Below, piece after piece: positions 1-6,831 of a DNA stretch of 7,510 nt (position 1 is its first letter; every line of letters begins with the position of its first letter). Made by a program: the position numbers and the translations under genes. The DNA lies in assembly GCF_031082345.1 (NCBI RefSeq), contig NZ_JAVHLH010000139.1, positions 1 through 7,510 of the forward strand, read 5' to 3'. The stretch is from Brevundimonas sp. (GTDB lineage: Bacteria; Pseudomonadota; Alphaproteobacteria; Caulobacterales; Caulobacteraceae). The notes beneath the pieces were generated by a model. It was not told the origin of the DNA, did not search any database, and saw only the letters and a list, made by a program, of their open reading frames with translations.

Positions 1-35
1 CGTGTCGCGGCTGGCGCTGGGACGCGGCCCGGGCC
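1..35. other. Inverted edge segment of mutS next to a 10-base palindrome
   Basis: On the mutS (minus) strand the text after residue 372 reads ASQRQPRH, which is unlike MutS. The opposite strand of the same bases (2-28) reads VSRLALGRG, which is the conserved MutS sequence expected directly after the PDVARA that ends the good part of the gene. The switch falls in or next to the perfect palindrome GGCCCGGGCC at 26-35. If bases 1 to about 28 are flipped, the frame continues without a gap as DVARAVSRLALGRG. The segment is therefore mutS DNA in reverse orientation, either from a contig-end or chimera artefact or from a real micro-inversion. The far junction is outside the window. Confidence 0.8.
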
Positions 36-1141
36 ACGTCCGGCGCCGCCTTCAACCCGTCGCGCAGGTTGCGCCGCAGGTCGCGCCGCTCCAGCAGCCA
101 TTCAACCGCGTCCAGTCCGTGATTGATGGCGACCGGATCCCGCAGCGGCCGGGCGATCCGCTCGGCCAGGGCCCGCGCCCCGCCCGAGGTCACGGTGCGG
201 TCGATGCAGGCCAGCAACGACCCCTCGCGTTCACCGCGCTGGGTGCGGTCGATCTCGAGGCTGAGACGGGTCGCCGGATCGATGGCCAGAAAGCCGGTGT
301 CGCCCGAGCGGCGCGGCGGAGACAGGGCCGGAATCTTGCCGGCCTGGGTGGTCTCCAGATAGGCGGCGATGAGTCCCAGCGCCGAGACTTCGCCCTCCTC
401 GAAGGCGCCGTAGCCGTCCAGCGAGGCCACGCCGTACAACCGCTCGACCCGGGCCCGCGCGCCGACCGGTTCGGCCAGAGCCTGCGGCAGGGCCTGGACC
501 ACCCCGCCCGACCCGTCCAGCGCCGCTTTCGCCGCCTCGTCCGAGAACAGCCGGTCGGGCACCAGCACCTCGGACGGCCGGAACGAGGCCAGGGTCGCGG
601 CCAGATCCTCCAGCGAACAGGCGACGACATCGACCGACCCGGCCGACAGCTCGACCACGGCCACCGCCGCCCGGCCCTTGCGGATCGCCACCGCCGCCAG
701 CCGGTTGGCCCCGCGGGCGTCAAGCAACGAGTCCTCGGTCAGGGTGCCGGGCGTGACGACGCGGACGATGTCGCGATGGACCACCGCCTTGGAGCCGCGC
801 TTCTTCGCCTCGGACGGCGCCTCCAGCTGTTCGCAGATCGCCGCCTTGAAGCCCTGGCGGATCAGCCGCGCCAGATAGCCGTCCAGCGCGTGCACCGGCA
901 CCCCGGCCATCGGGATGTCCTCGCCCTGGTGCTTGCCCCGCTTGGTCAGGGTGATGCCCAGGGCCGCCGCGGCGATCTCGGCGTCCCTGAAGAACAGCTC
1001 GTAGAAATCGCCCATGCGGAAGAACAGGATGGCGTCCGGCGCCTGGGCCTTGGCGGCCAGGAACTGCGCCATGACCGGCGTCACGCCTTCGGCGGACGGC
1101 AGGTCGGCGGCTTTTGGCGGATGGGCAAGGGGGGCGTTCAT
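1..1141 (-). CDS. mutS: DNA mismatch repair protein MutS, N-terminal part (runs off the left edge)
   Basis: MutS recognises base mismatches and small loops after replication and recruits MutL in the cytoplasm. The minus-strand reading from ATG 1141-1139 begins MNAPLAHPP and is typical MutS. The mismatch-binding domain carries the GDFYELF motif, where Phe46 and Glu48 correspond to the residues that stack on and contact the mismatch. It is followed by the KRGKHQGEDIPMAGVP segment, then DIVRVVTPGTLTED leading into the connector domain, then the start of the core/lever domain with LAIDPATRLSLEI and LLACIDRTVTSGGARAL. About 372 residues of a protein normally 850-900 long are present; the ATPase and dimerisation parts lie outside the window. 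No clear Shine-Dalgarno sequence precedes the ATG, but conserved sequence begins about 20 residues in, so a start in this area is sound. The reading frame ceases to look like MutS at residue 373 (about base 25) because the edge segment is inverted. Identity is very secure; the 3' boundary is not real. Confidence 0.95.
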   Translation of the reverse strand, partial: MNAPLAHPPKAADLPSAEGVTPVMAQFLAAKAQAPDAILFFRMGDFYELFFRDAEIAAAALGITLTKRGKHQGEDIPMAGVPVHALDGYLARLIRQGFKAAICEQLEAPSEAKKRGSKAVVHRDIVRVVTPGTLTEDSLLDARGANRLAAVAIRKGRAAVAVVELSAGSVDVVACSLEDLAATLASFRPSEVLVPDRLFSDEAAKAALDGSGGVVQALPQALAEPVGARARVERLYGVASLDGYGAFEEGEVSALGLIAAYLETTQAGKIPALSPPRRSGDTGFLAIDPATRLSLEIDRTQRGEREGSLLACIDRTVTSGGARALAERIARPLRDPVAINHGLDAVEWLLERRDLRRNLRDGLKAAPDVARAASQRQPRH

Positions 1142-1197
1142 CTGAGCGCCGCAAGGTGACGGAATGCGGGGGCGCGCTCAAGCGGCGTCTGGCGCCC

Positions 1198-1222
1198 TTG
1201 CACAGGCTTCGCCGCGCTGCGA
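1198..1222 (+). promoter_or_regulatory. Candidate promoter for the riboswitch-btuB transcript
   Basis: TTGCAC at 1198-1203 and GCTGCGA at 1216-1222 are separated by 12 bases. This resembles the housekeeping promoter pattern described for Caulobacter (a TTGACG-type -35 and a GCTANA-type -10 with a short spacer). Transcription would start near 1229, just before the riboswitch aptamer. The match is partial and such strings are common in GC-rich DNA, so its position is the main support. Confidence 0.35.
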
Positions 1223-1228
1223 CAAGCG

Positions 1229-1392
1229 GGCAGGCGGTTTAGGGAACGCGGTCAGACACCGCGGCTGTGCCCGCAACTGTAGGCGGCGAGATCGTCGTCC
1301 GATCCGGAGTTCGCTCCGGCGCCACTGGGAAACCGGGAAGGCGTGGACCGCGATCGTTGACCCGCAAGCCAGGAGACCTGGCCGCCGACGTC
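1229..1392 (+). promoter_or_regulatory. Cobalamin (vitamin B12) riboswitch aptamer in the btuB leader
   Basis: This untranslated leader carries the conserved blocks of the adenosylcobalamin riboswitch in the right order: AGGGAA at 1241-1246, GCGGCTGTGCCCGCAACTGT at 1261-1280, GCCACTGGG at 1321-1329, CCGGGAAGGCG at 1333-1343, and the B12 box GCCAGGAGACCTGGCC at 1368-1383. The sequence just after the box, CCGACGTCGCACG, resembles the same region of the E. coli btuB leader. GGCGG at 1233-1237 can pair with CCGCC at 1382-1386 to close the aptamer. The family binds adenosylcobalamin or related cobalamins and lowers expression of the gene downstream; here that gene is a B12 receptor, as expected. 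The outer borders are approximate, within about 10-15 bases. Confidence 0.95.
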
Positions 1393-1438
1393 GCACGTCC
1401 ACTGCCCGGGACCAGGCAGAGGCGCGGTGATCCGTCGA

Positions 1439-1490
1439 GGCGACCCGACACTTGCGCCGTTCCTTTCGGGACGGGTCGGTCGCCCTTTCC
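1439..1490 (+). terminator. Candidate terminator-like hairpin in the btuB expression platform
   Basis: GGCGACCCGAC at 1439-1449 can pair with GTCGGTCGCC at 1475-1484, with one bulged C. Inside it, CCGTTCC at 1457-1463 pairs with GGGACGG at 1468-1474 around a TTTC loop, with one G-U pair. The structure is followed by CTTTCC, which is only a weak run of T. It lies between the aptamer and the btuB start, where a riboswitch switching hairpin is expected. The poor T tract means it may work as part of a translational switch or a Rho-dependent stop and not as a classic terminator. This is read by eye without energy calculation. Confidence 0.4.
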
Positions 1491-1493
1491 TGA

Positions 1494-1528
1494 CGTCGCC
1501 GCGACGCGCTCGCGCGGGGACGACGGAG
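1494..1528 (+). promoter_or_regulatory. btuB ribosome binding site with an adjoining hairpin and a possible anti-RBS partner
   Basis: GGAG at 1525-1528 lies 10 bases before the btuB ATG and is the likely Shine-Dalgarno sequence. Directly before it, bases 1494-1503 can pair with 1513-1522 (nine pairs and one G-G mismatch). TCCGTCG at 1431-1437 is exactly complementary to CGACGGA at 1521-1527 and would cover most of the Shine-Dalgarno sequence while looping out the 1439-1484 hairpin. The two pairings share bases 1521-1522, so they compete at their edge. This suits a translation-blocking riboswitch output, but it is inferred from base complementarity only. Confidence 0.4.
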
Positions 1529-1538
1529 ACATCGCCCC

Positions 1539-3377
1539 ATGCGATCCCTGCTTCTCGCCACGGCCGCGGCCGTATCCCTGCCCCTGCCGGCCCTCGCGGC
1601 CCCGGACGGGTCCGACATCCCCGACCCGCTGGACGAGGTCGTGGTCACCGCCACCCGCCTGACCTCCATCGTCGCCGACACCCCCGGCGCCCGGGTCATC
1701 GACCGCCAGACCATCGAGCGCCGCGGCGCGGTCTTCGCCACCGACATCCTGTCGGACGTGCCCGGCCTGTCGGTGGTCCGCTCCGGGGCCTTCGGCGGGG
1801 TCGCCCAGGTGCGGATGCGCGGCGCCGCGCCGGGCAAGACCCTGGTCCTGATTGACGGCGTCCCGGTCAACGACGCGGCCGAGGTCAACGGCGCCTTCGA
1901 CTTTTCGGGACTCGAGCTGTCGGACATCGAGCGGATCGAGGTGCTGTCGGGACCGCAGTCGTCGCTGTGGGGCTCGGACGCCATCGGCGGGGTGATCGCC
2001 TTCACCACCCGGGATCTGGACGGGCTGGACGCCGGTCTGGAGGCCGGGTCGTTCAGCACCGTTCGCGGCCGGCTGGCGGCGGGCGTCTCGACCGAACAGT
2101 ACGGCTTCGGCGCCTGGGTCTCGTGGTTCGACACCGACGGCATCTCGGCCGCCGATGAGGCGGACGGCAATCCCGAGGCCGACGGCTTCGCCTCGACCAC
2201 CGCCGGGGCCCGCGGCCGCTACGCTTTCAGCGGGACGGCGTCCGTGGAGGGCTCGTTGCGCTGGACCGACAGCGAGGTCGAGCTCGACGGCTATCCGGCC
2301 CCAGTCTTCGTCCTGGCCGACACCGCCGACAGCCAGACGGTCGAACAGGGCTCCGGCTTCGGCCGGCTGCGCCTCGAGGCCTTAGGCCTCTCCCACCAGT
2401 TCAGCGTCTCCGCCTCGGACATCCGGCGCGAAACGGTTTCGGCCTTCCCCTCGACCTTCGAGGCCGACCGGCAGGCGTACCGCTGGCAGGCCGACGGCGA
2501 GGCGGCGGGTGTCGCCTTCGTCATCGGAGCCGAGCGCGAGGAGACCGAAGGCAGCCTGTCGACCGGACTGACGGAAGGCTTCGGCGTGACATCGGCCTTC
2601 GTCACGGCCCGCGTCGAACCGGTCGACCGGTTGAGCCTGTCCGGGGCCGTACGCCTCGACGACACGGACGACTTCGGCTCGAAGACGACAGGGCGGGTCT
2701 CGGCGGCGTTCGACGCCGGCGGCGGCGTCACCCTGTCGGCGGCCTGGGGCACGGGCTTCAAGGCCCCGTCGATCAGCCAGGCAGTGTGCGACTACTGTTT
2801 CTCGTCGCAACCCTTCCCGGTGCTGCGGCCGGAGACGGCGACCGGCCATGAGGCGGCGATCGGCTGGGCCTCGTCCGACGGGCGCTTCGAGGGCCGCGCC
2901 ACGGCCTATCGGCTCGAGGTCGAGGATCAGATCACCTGGGTCTTCGATCCGGCCACCTTCGACAGCTATTACGTCAACGTCGCCGAGACGGCGACCGACG
3001 GACTCGAGCTGGAGGGACGGGTCCGGCTGGGCGGCGGGTTCGACCTGGACCTCTCCTGGGCCTGGACCGACGCCCGCGACGAGACCACCGGCGCCCGCCT
3101 GCTGCGGGTCCCCGAGCAGGCCGGTTCGGCCACCCTCGGCTGGTCGGGCGAACGGCTGTCGACGGCCCTCACCGTGCGGGGCGAGAGCGATCAGGACGAC
3201 GCCGGCGGGGTCCGCGAGGCCTTCGTCACCGCCAATCTGAACGGTTCATATGCGCTGACCGACACGGTCACGCTGACGGCGCGGATCGAGAACCTCGCCG
3301 ACGAACGGTATCAGCAGGTGTTCGGCTATGGAGAACCCGGCCGTTCCGGCTATGTCGGGGTCAGGCTGCGCTACTGA
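1539..3377 (+). CDS. btuB: TonB-dependent outer-membrane vitamin B12 receptor BtuB
   Basis: The product is predicted to bind cobalamins at the cell surface and pass them into the periplasm using energy from TonB-ExbB-ExbD. At 612 residues it is close to E. coli BtuB. A signal peptide occupies about residues 1-20 (hydrophobic, ending PALA|A). A TonB box, DEVVVTATR, lies at 32-40. The plug domain follows to about 155 with LVLIDGVPVND (102-112) and IERIEVLSGPQSSLWGSDAI (130-149). The rest is a 22-strand-type barrel with alternating strands and loops, ending in the NLADERYQQVFGYGEPGRSG signature and a terminal GVRLRY with C-terminal aromatic Tyr. Cys417 and Cys420 sit in what is probably an outer loop. 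The start is set by the signal peptide and by GGAG ten bases upstream. Substrate assignment rests mainly on the cobalamin riboswitch in the leader together with the BtuB-like plug and length. No btuC, btuD, btuF or cobalamin synthesis gene follows; the next gene is convergent and overlaps by 17 bases. Confidence 0.93.
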   Translation: MRSLLLATAAAVSLPLPALAAPDGSDIPDPLDEVVVTATRLTSIVADTPGARVIDRQTIERRGAVFATDILSDVPGLSVVRSGAFGGVAQVRMRGAAPGKTLVLIDGVPVNDAAEVNGAFDFSGLELSDIERIEVLSGPQSSLWGSDAIGGVIAFTTRDLDGLDAGLEAGSFSTVRGRLAAGVSTEQYGFGAWVSWFDTDGISAADEADGNPEADGFASTTAGARGRYAFSGTASVEGSLRWTDSEVELDGYPAPVFVLADTADSQTVEQGSGFGRLRLEALGLSHQFSVSASDIRRETVSAFPSTFEADRQAYRWQADGEAAGVAFVIGAEREETEGSLSTGLTEGFGVTSAFVTARVEPVDRLSLSGAVRLDDTDDFGSKTTGRVSAAFDAGGGVTLSAAWGTGFKAPSISQAVCDYCFSSQPFPVLRPETATGHEAAIGWASSDGRFEGRATAYRLEVEDQITWVFDPATFDSYYVNVAETATDGLELEGRVRLGGGFDLDLSWAWTDARDETTGARLLRVPEQAGSATLGWSGERLSTALTVRGESDQDDAGGVREAFVTANLNGSYALTDTVTLTARIENLADERYQQVFGYGEPGRSGYVGVRLRY

Positions 3378-4266
3378 TGCGGCGCGAGCCGGCGGCGGCG
3401 ACCGTCGCCGGCTCCAGCTGCAGGGCGGCCCAGTCGAGGGCCGGAGTCGGGGCGTTGGCGGCCGCCACGACCGCGCGCAGTTCGGCGGCCGAGGCGACGC
3501 TGGCGATCACGGCCGACACCTCCGGCAGCCCCATGGCGTAGGCCAGGGTGGCCTGCATTGGATCGATCCGCGCCTCGGCGAGACGGCGGCGGATGCGCGA
3601 CAGGGCGTGGGCCTGGCCGGCCATCTCCGGCGGCAGCGGTTCGCCGCTGATGAACAGCAGGCCGTCGGCGAACACCGAAGTGGCGTGAACATCGACGCCC
3701 AGGGCGGCCAGCTCAGCCAGCACGCCGGCGTGCTGCATGCGCTGATCGAGCAAATTGATCGGCAGTTCGACGACGTCCGGCTGGAACCGGCGCGCCAGCA
3801 GGGCCGGGCCGTCATCGATACGGGCCCGAAAGCCGATGCGTCGATAGAGGCCGCGGGTCTTGAGCGCCTCCAGCCGGTCCCACAGGGCGCGGCCCTCGGC
3901 CCCGGCCAGGTCGCCGGCGCAGTTGACCAGCAGGGTGTCGCCGCGCGGCAGGCCGAGCCGCTCCAGCGACCGGCGGGCGCGGGCCTCGACCCGGTCGACG
4001 CCGTCGGTGATCGAAACGGTGCGGACCGTGACCTGGAAGGGCGAGGGGAAGGGCCAGGCCTGGCCCAGCCGCCGCTCGCCATCGCCGTCCGGCTTGGTGG
4101 CCACCAGGGTGACCCCCGCGTCGGCGGCGGTCTGCAGCAGGAATCGCAGCGCCTCCTCGCGCGCGCCCGCGGGCAGCGGGGCGTAGGAATTGACCGCACG
4201 CACGGGCTCGTGGACGACGGCCACGGCCAGTTTGTCGATCGGGGAGGGGGAGCGATTGGGGATCAC
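3361..4266 (-). CDS. Aldo/keto-reductase-fold protein lacking the catalytic tetrad
   Basis: The fold is recognisable along the chain: AADAG...ERRLG, RSLERLGLPRGDTLLVN, WDRLEALKTRGLYRRIGF, QPDVVELPINLLDQRM, GVDVHATSVFADGLLFISG and PMQATLAYAMGLPEVSAVIAS match the usual order of helices and strands of the aldo/keto reductase barrel. The key residues differ. Numbered from GTG 4266, the usual FDTAxxYGxSE segment reads LVATKPDGDGE, so Asp is Val55 and Tyr is Asp60; the catalytic Lys of the TK motif is Arg82; the His of the LLxH motif is Asn115. Reductase activity is therefore doubtful, and a binding or structural role is possible. The start is uncertain: GTG 4266 gives 301 residues, while an ATG at 4398 would overlap recQ by 44 bases and add 44 residues unlike the family. 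No strong Shine-Dalgarno sequence is seen. The gene lies 88 bases after recQ on the same strand, and its end overlaps btuB tail to tail. I do not know its function. Confidence 0.8.
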   Translation of the reverse strand: MIPNRSPSPIDKLAVAVVHEPVRAVNSYAPLPAGAREEALRFLLQTAADAGVTLVATKPDGDGERRLGQAWPFPSPFQVTVRTVSITDGVDRVEARARRSLERLGLPRGDTLLVNCAGDLAGAEGRALWDRLEALKTRGLYRRIGFRARIDDGPALLARRFQPDVVELPINLLDQRMQHAGVLAELAALGVDVHATSVFADGLLFISGEPLPPEMAGQAHALSRIRRRLAEARIDPMQATLAYAMGLPEVSAVIASVASAAELRAVVAAANAPTPALDWAALQLEPATVAAAGSRRISSAA

Positions 4267-4268
4267 CG

Positions 4269-4279
4269 CCGGACTGTGA
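4269..4279 (-). repeat. 11-base sequence repeated before two start codons
   Basis: TCACAGTCCGG (minus-strand reading) lies two bases before the proposed GTG start of the reductase-like gene. The identical 11 bases occur at 6247-6257, five bases before the recQ ATG. Both copies point towards the gene. Some 11-base repeats are expected by chance in a window of this size, so only the matched placement is notable. Confidence 0.3.
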
Positions 4280-4354
4280 CGTTGAAAGTTTAAGGCCCCC
4301 CTTCCGAGACCTTGACCGAATCTTACCAGCGGAACGGCGGTTACCCGTTTTGGG

Positions 4355-6241
4355 TCAGGCGGCGGCCTGGCCGAGGGCCTGAAGTACGCCCGCGCCATAC
4401 CGGTCTAATTTGGTCTGACCGACGCCCGGAATATGGGCCAGCCGCTCCAGATCGCCCGGCTCCGCGAGGGCGATTTCCAGCAGGGTCTTGTCCTGGAAGA
4501 TCACATAGGGCGGCACCCGCTGTTCGGCCGCGCGCTCGCGTCGCCAGGCCCGCAGGGTCTCGAACCGGGCGCGCACGTCCGCGTCCATCGACTCCAGCGC
4601 CGCGTTGCGTCCGGTGCGCACTCTTTCACGCGTCGCCCCCGCGCGGGCCGGCGCCCGGCGGACCTCGATCGGCCGCTCGCCGCGGTAGACCGCCCGCACC
4701 GCCTCGGGATCGCCGAGTCTGACCAGCGGCTTCCCCTCGTTCGGGTCCTCGACCAGCAGACCCTCGAACATCAGATGATCGAGCACGTCGCGCCATGTGT
4801 GCAGGGCGGTGTCGGCGCCGATGGCCCAGGTCGACAGCGCCGTCTCCCAGGGCTGGGCGTCCTTCGTCTTGCCGAGCAGATGGTCGACGACCCGGCCCCG
4901 GCCGAAGCGCTCGCCCAGCCGCTGCACCGCCGCCAGCGCCTTCTGGGCCTGCACCGTGGCGTCGAACATCGCCGGCGGGTCCTGGCAGATGTCGCAGACG
5001 CCGCACGGCTCCGCCTCCGCCTCGCCGAAGTAGCGCCGCACGGCCTGCGGCCGGCACACCGCGCCGTCCAGCATGGCGAACAGCTGGCGCGCCTTTCTGA
5101 CCTGCACCGCCTTGACCTCTTCCGCCATCGGTCGGCCCTCGAGCCGGCGCAGCGTCCAGGCGATGTCGGACGGGCCATACAGGGTGATGCCCTCGGCCGG
5201 GTCGCCGTCGCGGCCGGCCCGGCCGATCTCCTGCCAGTAGGCTTCCAGGGACCCCGGCGGATCGGCATGGATGACGAAGCGTACGTCGGCCTTGTCGACC
5301 CCCATGCCGAAGGCGATGGTCGCCACCATCACCGCCCCGTCCTCGGCCAGGAACCGCTCCAGCCGGCGGTCGCGGTCCCGCGCCTCCATGCCGGCGTGAT
5401 AGGCGATGGCGTTGGTCCCGGCGTCGCGCAGCGCCTGCGCCACCCGCTCGCAGCCGTCGCGCGAGCCGCAATAGACCACGCCCGACTTGCCGCGCCGCTG
5501 GCGCACCAGTTCGATGACGGCGGCGTCGGTGCGGGCCCGCGATCCGTTCTCCTTGCGCACCGCCGCCAGCTGCAGGTTCGGCCGGGCGAAACTGTCGACC
5601 ACGATCCGAGCCTCGCCGAGCCGTAGTGAGCGGACGATGTCCTCGCGGGTGCGGGCGTCGGCGGTCGCCGTGACCGCGATCCGCGGCACGCCGGGGAACA
5701 GTTCCGCCAGCCGGCCCAGGGTCCGGTAGTCCGGCCGGAAGTCGTGTCCCCACTGCGAGACGCAGTGCGCCTCGTCGATGGCGATCAGCGACAGGGGCAG
5801 GTCATGCAGCCGGTCTATCAGGTGCGGCTGGGCCAGTCCCTCGGGCGAGACATAGAGCAGGTCCAGCTCCCCGGCCCGGGCGGCGCGCCAGATCTCGGAC
5901 CGGTCGTCCAGAGACACGCCGGAATCGAGCCGGGCCGCCGCCACGCCCTGCTGCTTCAGCGCCTCCACCTGATCGGTCATCAGGGCGATCAGCGGCGAGA
6001 CCACCAGCCCCAGGCCGGGTCGGAGCATGGCCGGGATCTGGTAGCAGACGCTTTTGCCCCCGCCGGTCGGCAACACCGCCAGCACGTCGCGGCCGGCCAG
6101 GACCTCGGCGACCACCTCGGCCTGCCGCCCCCGGAAGTCGGTATGGCCCCAGACCCGCTCCAGCGTCGCGCGCGCATCGGCCAGGGACGGTGGGGCGGCG
6201 AGCAGGGTTGAGTCGGCGGGCATCGCCGCCTTGTGCCTCAT
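4355..6241 (-). CDS. recQ: ATP-dependent DNA helicase RecQ
   Basis: RecQ unwinds DNA 3' to 5' in recombination and replication-fork repair. The protein has 628 residues, near the usual 600-plus. Visible in order are FRGRQ (36-40, motif 0), Walker A PTGGGKS (58-64), SPLIALMTDQV (82-92), DEAHCVSQWGHDFRPDY (156-172, with the RecQ aromatic-rich loop), TATAD (191-195), a second helicase domain with VATIAFGMGVDKADVR (306-321), and motif VI QEIGRAGRDG (337-346). The RecQ C-terminal zinc site has Cys396, Cys413, Cys416 and Cys419. A single HRDC domain covers roughly 550-622 and includes PPYVIFQDKTL and IPGVGQTKLDRYG. All key residues are present, so it should be active. The start may be ATG 6241, with GGA about seven bases upstream, or ATG 6223, preceded by AAGG; the second loses only six residues. 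It lies 36 bases after osmC and 88 bases before the reductase-like gene on the same strand, so shared transcription is possible. Confidence 0.97.
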   Translation of the reverse strand: MRHKAAMPADSTLLAAPPSLADARATLERVWGHTDFRGRQAEVVAEVLAGRDVLAVLPTGGGKSVCYQIPAMLRPGLGLVVSPLIALMTDQVEALKQQGVAAARLDSGVSLDDRSEIWRAARAGELDLLYVSPEGLAQPHLIDRLHDLPLSLIAIDEAHCVSQWGHDFRPDYRTLGRLAELFPGVPRIAVTATADARTREDIVRSLRLGEARIVVDSFARPNLQLAAVRKENGSRARTDAAVIELVRQRRGKSGVVYCGSRDGCERVAQALRDAGTNAIAYHAGMEARDRDRRLERFLAEDGAVMVATIAFGMGVDKADVRFVIHADPPGSLEAYWQEIGRAGRDGDPAEGITLYGPSDIAWTLRRLEGRPMAEEVKAVQVRKARQLFAMLDGAVCRPQAVRRYFGEAEAEPCGVCDICQDPPAMFDATVQAQKALAAVQRLGERFGRGRVVDHLLGKTKDAQPWETALSTWAIGADTALHTWRDVLDHLMFEGLLVEDPNEGKPLVRLGDPEAVRAVYRGERPIEVRRAPARAGATRERVRTGRNAALESMDADVRARFETLRAWRRERAAEQRVPPYVIFQDKTLLEIALAEPGDLERLAHIPGVGQTKLDRYGAGVLQALGQAAA

Positions 6242-6277
6242 TTGTTCCGGACTGTGAACGGCTGACCGGCGGTTCGT

Positions 6278-6739
6278 TCAGCGCGGCTCGATGGTGATCG
6301 CGGCCCGGATCGAATTGGCGATGTAGCAGGCCTCGTGGGCGCGGTGATGCAGGTCGTCCAGGGCGGCGGCGTCCGGCCGCGCCTCGCCCGAAAAGACGAC
6401 TTCGGGCCGCAGGGTGACCGCCGTGATCGACATCCGGCCGCGGTCGTCCCGACCCAGCACGCCGACGGCGTCGTCGCGGTAGCGGTCGACGACGAACCCG
6501 CGCTTGGCCGCATAGGCGAGGAAGAACAGCATGTGACAACTGGACACGGCGGCGACGAGCGCCTCCTCCGGATCGACCGCCGCCGGGTCGGACATCGGCG
6601 CCGGCACGCTGGACGGCGCGGGCGAGCCGCGCACCACCGCGCCGCCGTCGAAGCGCCAGTCGTGGGCGCGGTCGTACTGGTTGTCGGAGAAGGTTTGGCC
6701 GTTCCGGCTCCATTCGACGGTGGCGAGGTGTTCACTCAT
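6278..6739 (-). CDS. OsmC-family protein (probable thiol peroxidase)
   Basis: OsmC/Ohr proteins are small cytoplasmic dimers that reduce organic hydroperoxides with two cysteines. This one has 153 residues, a normal length. The N-terminal strand region (ATVEWSRNGQTF) leads into PEEALVAAVSSCHMLFFLAY, with the peroxidatic Cys68 at the start of the long central helix. The second cysteine, Cys138, lies in HEACYIANSIRAAITIE near the C-terminus, as in the family. The sequence looks more like the general OsmC-like branch than classic Ohr, so the exact substrate is open and I give no symbol. ATG 6739 (MSEHLATVEW) fits the family N-terminus; only a weak GAAG-like Shine-Dalgarno sequence precedes it. 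The gene is first in a minus-strand run with recQ and the reductase-like gene, and is divergent from rpe. Confidence 0.92.
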   Translation of the reverse strand: MSEHLATVEWSRNGQTFSDNQYDRAHDWRFDGGAVVRGSPAPSSVPAPMSDPAAVDPEEALVAAVSSCHMLFFLAYAAKRGFVVDRYRDDAVGVLGRDDRGRMSITAVTLRPEVVFSGEARPDAAALDDLHHRAHEACYIANSIRAAITIEPR

Positions 6740-6807
6740 GATGTGTCTTCTGCGGGTCCGATGGGGCGATGGGCCAAGCGTAGCCGCAGCCGGCGTCGGC
6801 CGAAACC

Positions 6808-6831
6808 CGGGCCGCGCCTTGCTACGGCCCG
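6808..6831. repeat. Inverted repeat between osmC and rpe
   Basis: CGGGCCG at 6808-6814 and CGGCCCG at 6825-6831 form a perfect 7-base inverted repeat around a 10-base spacer in the 114-base divergent intergenic region. It overlaps the possible -35 region of the rpe promoter. It could be an operator or a hairpin, or a by-product of high GC content. Confidence 0.3.

Noticed and set aside
2..1159. Long open frame on the plus strand opposite mutS
   Set aside because: It is antisense to clear MutS coding sequence and its protein is a low-complexity Arg/Gly/Gln-rich string. Such shadows are normal in very GC-rich DNA. Only its first nine residues are meaningful, because that edge segment is inverted mutS.
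1178..1532. Open frames through the 1142-1538 leader region
   Set aside because: The region is explained by the cobalamin riboswitch and its platform. The frames have no ribosome binding site or recognisable domain.
4332..4348. Small hairpin (AACGG...CCGTT) after recQ as a terminator
   Set aside because: The stem is only five pairs and no T run follows it on the minus strand.
4267..4398. Upstream start of the reductase-like gene at ATG 4398
   Set aside because: It overlaps the end of recQ by 44 bases and adds 44 residues without similarity to the fold. GTG 4266 is preferred, though without a strong ribosome binding site.
4433..5626. Long open frame on the plus strand opposite recQ (and similar frames opposite the reductase-like gene, such as 3328-4293)
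   Set aside because: They lie antisense to conserved helicase and reductase-fold sequence, have shadow-like composition and show no recognisable domain.
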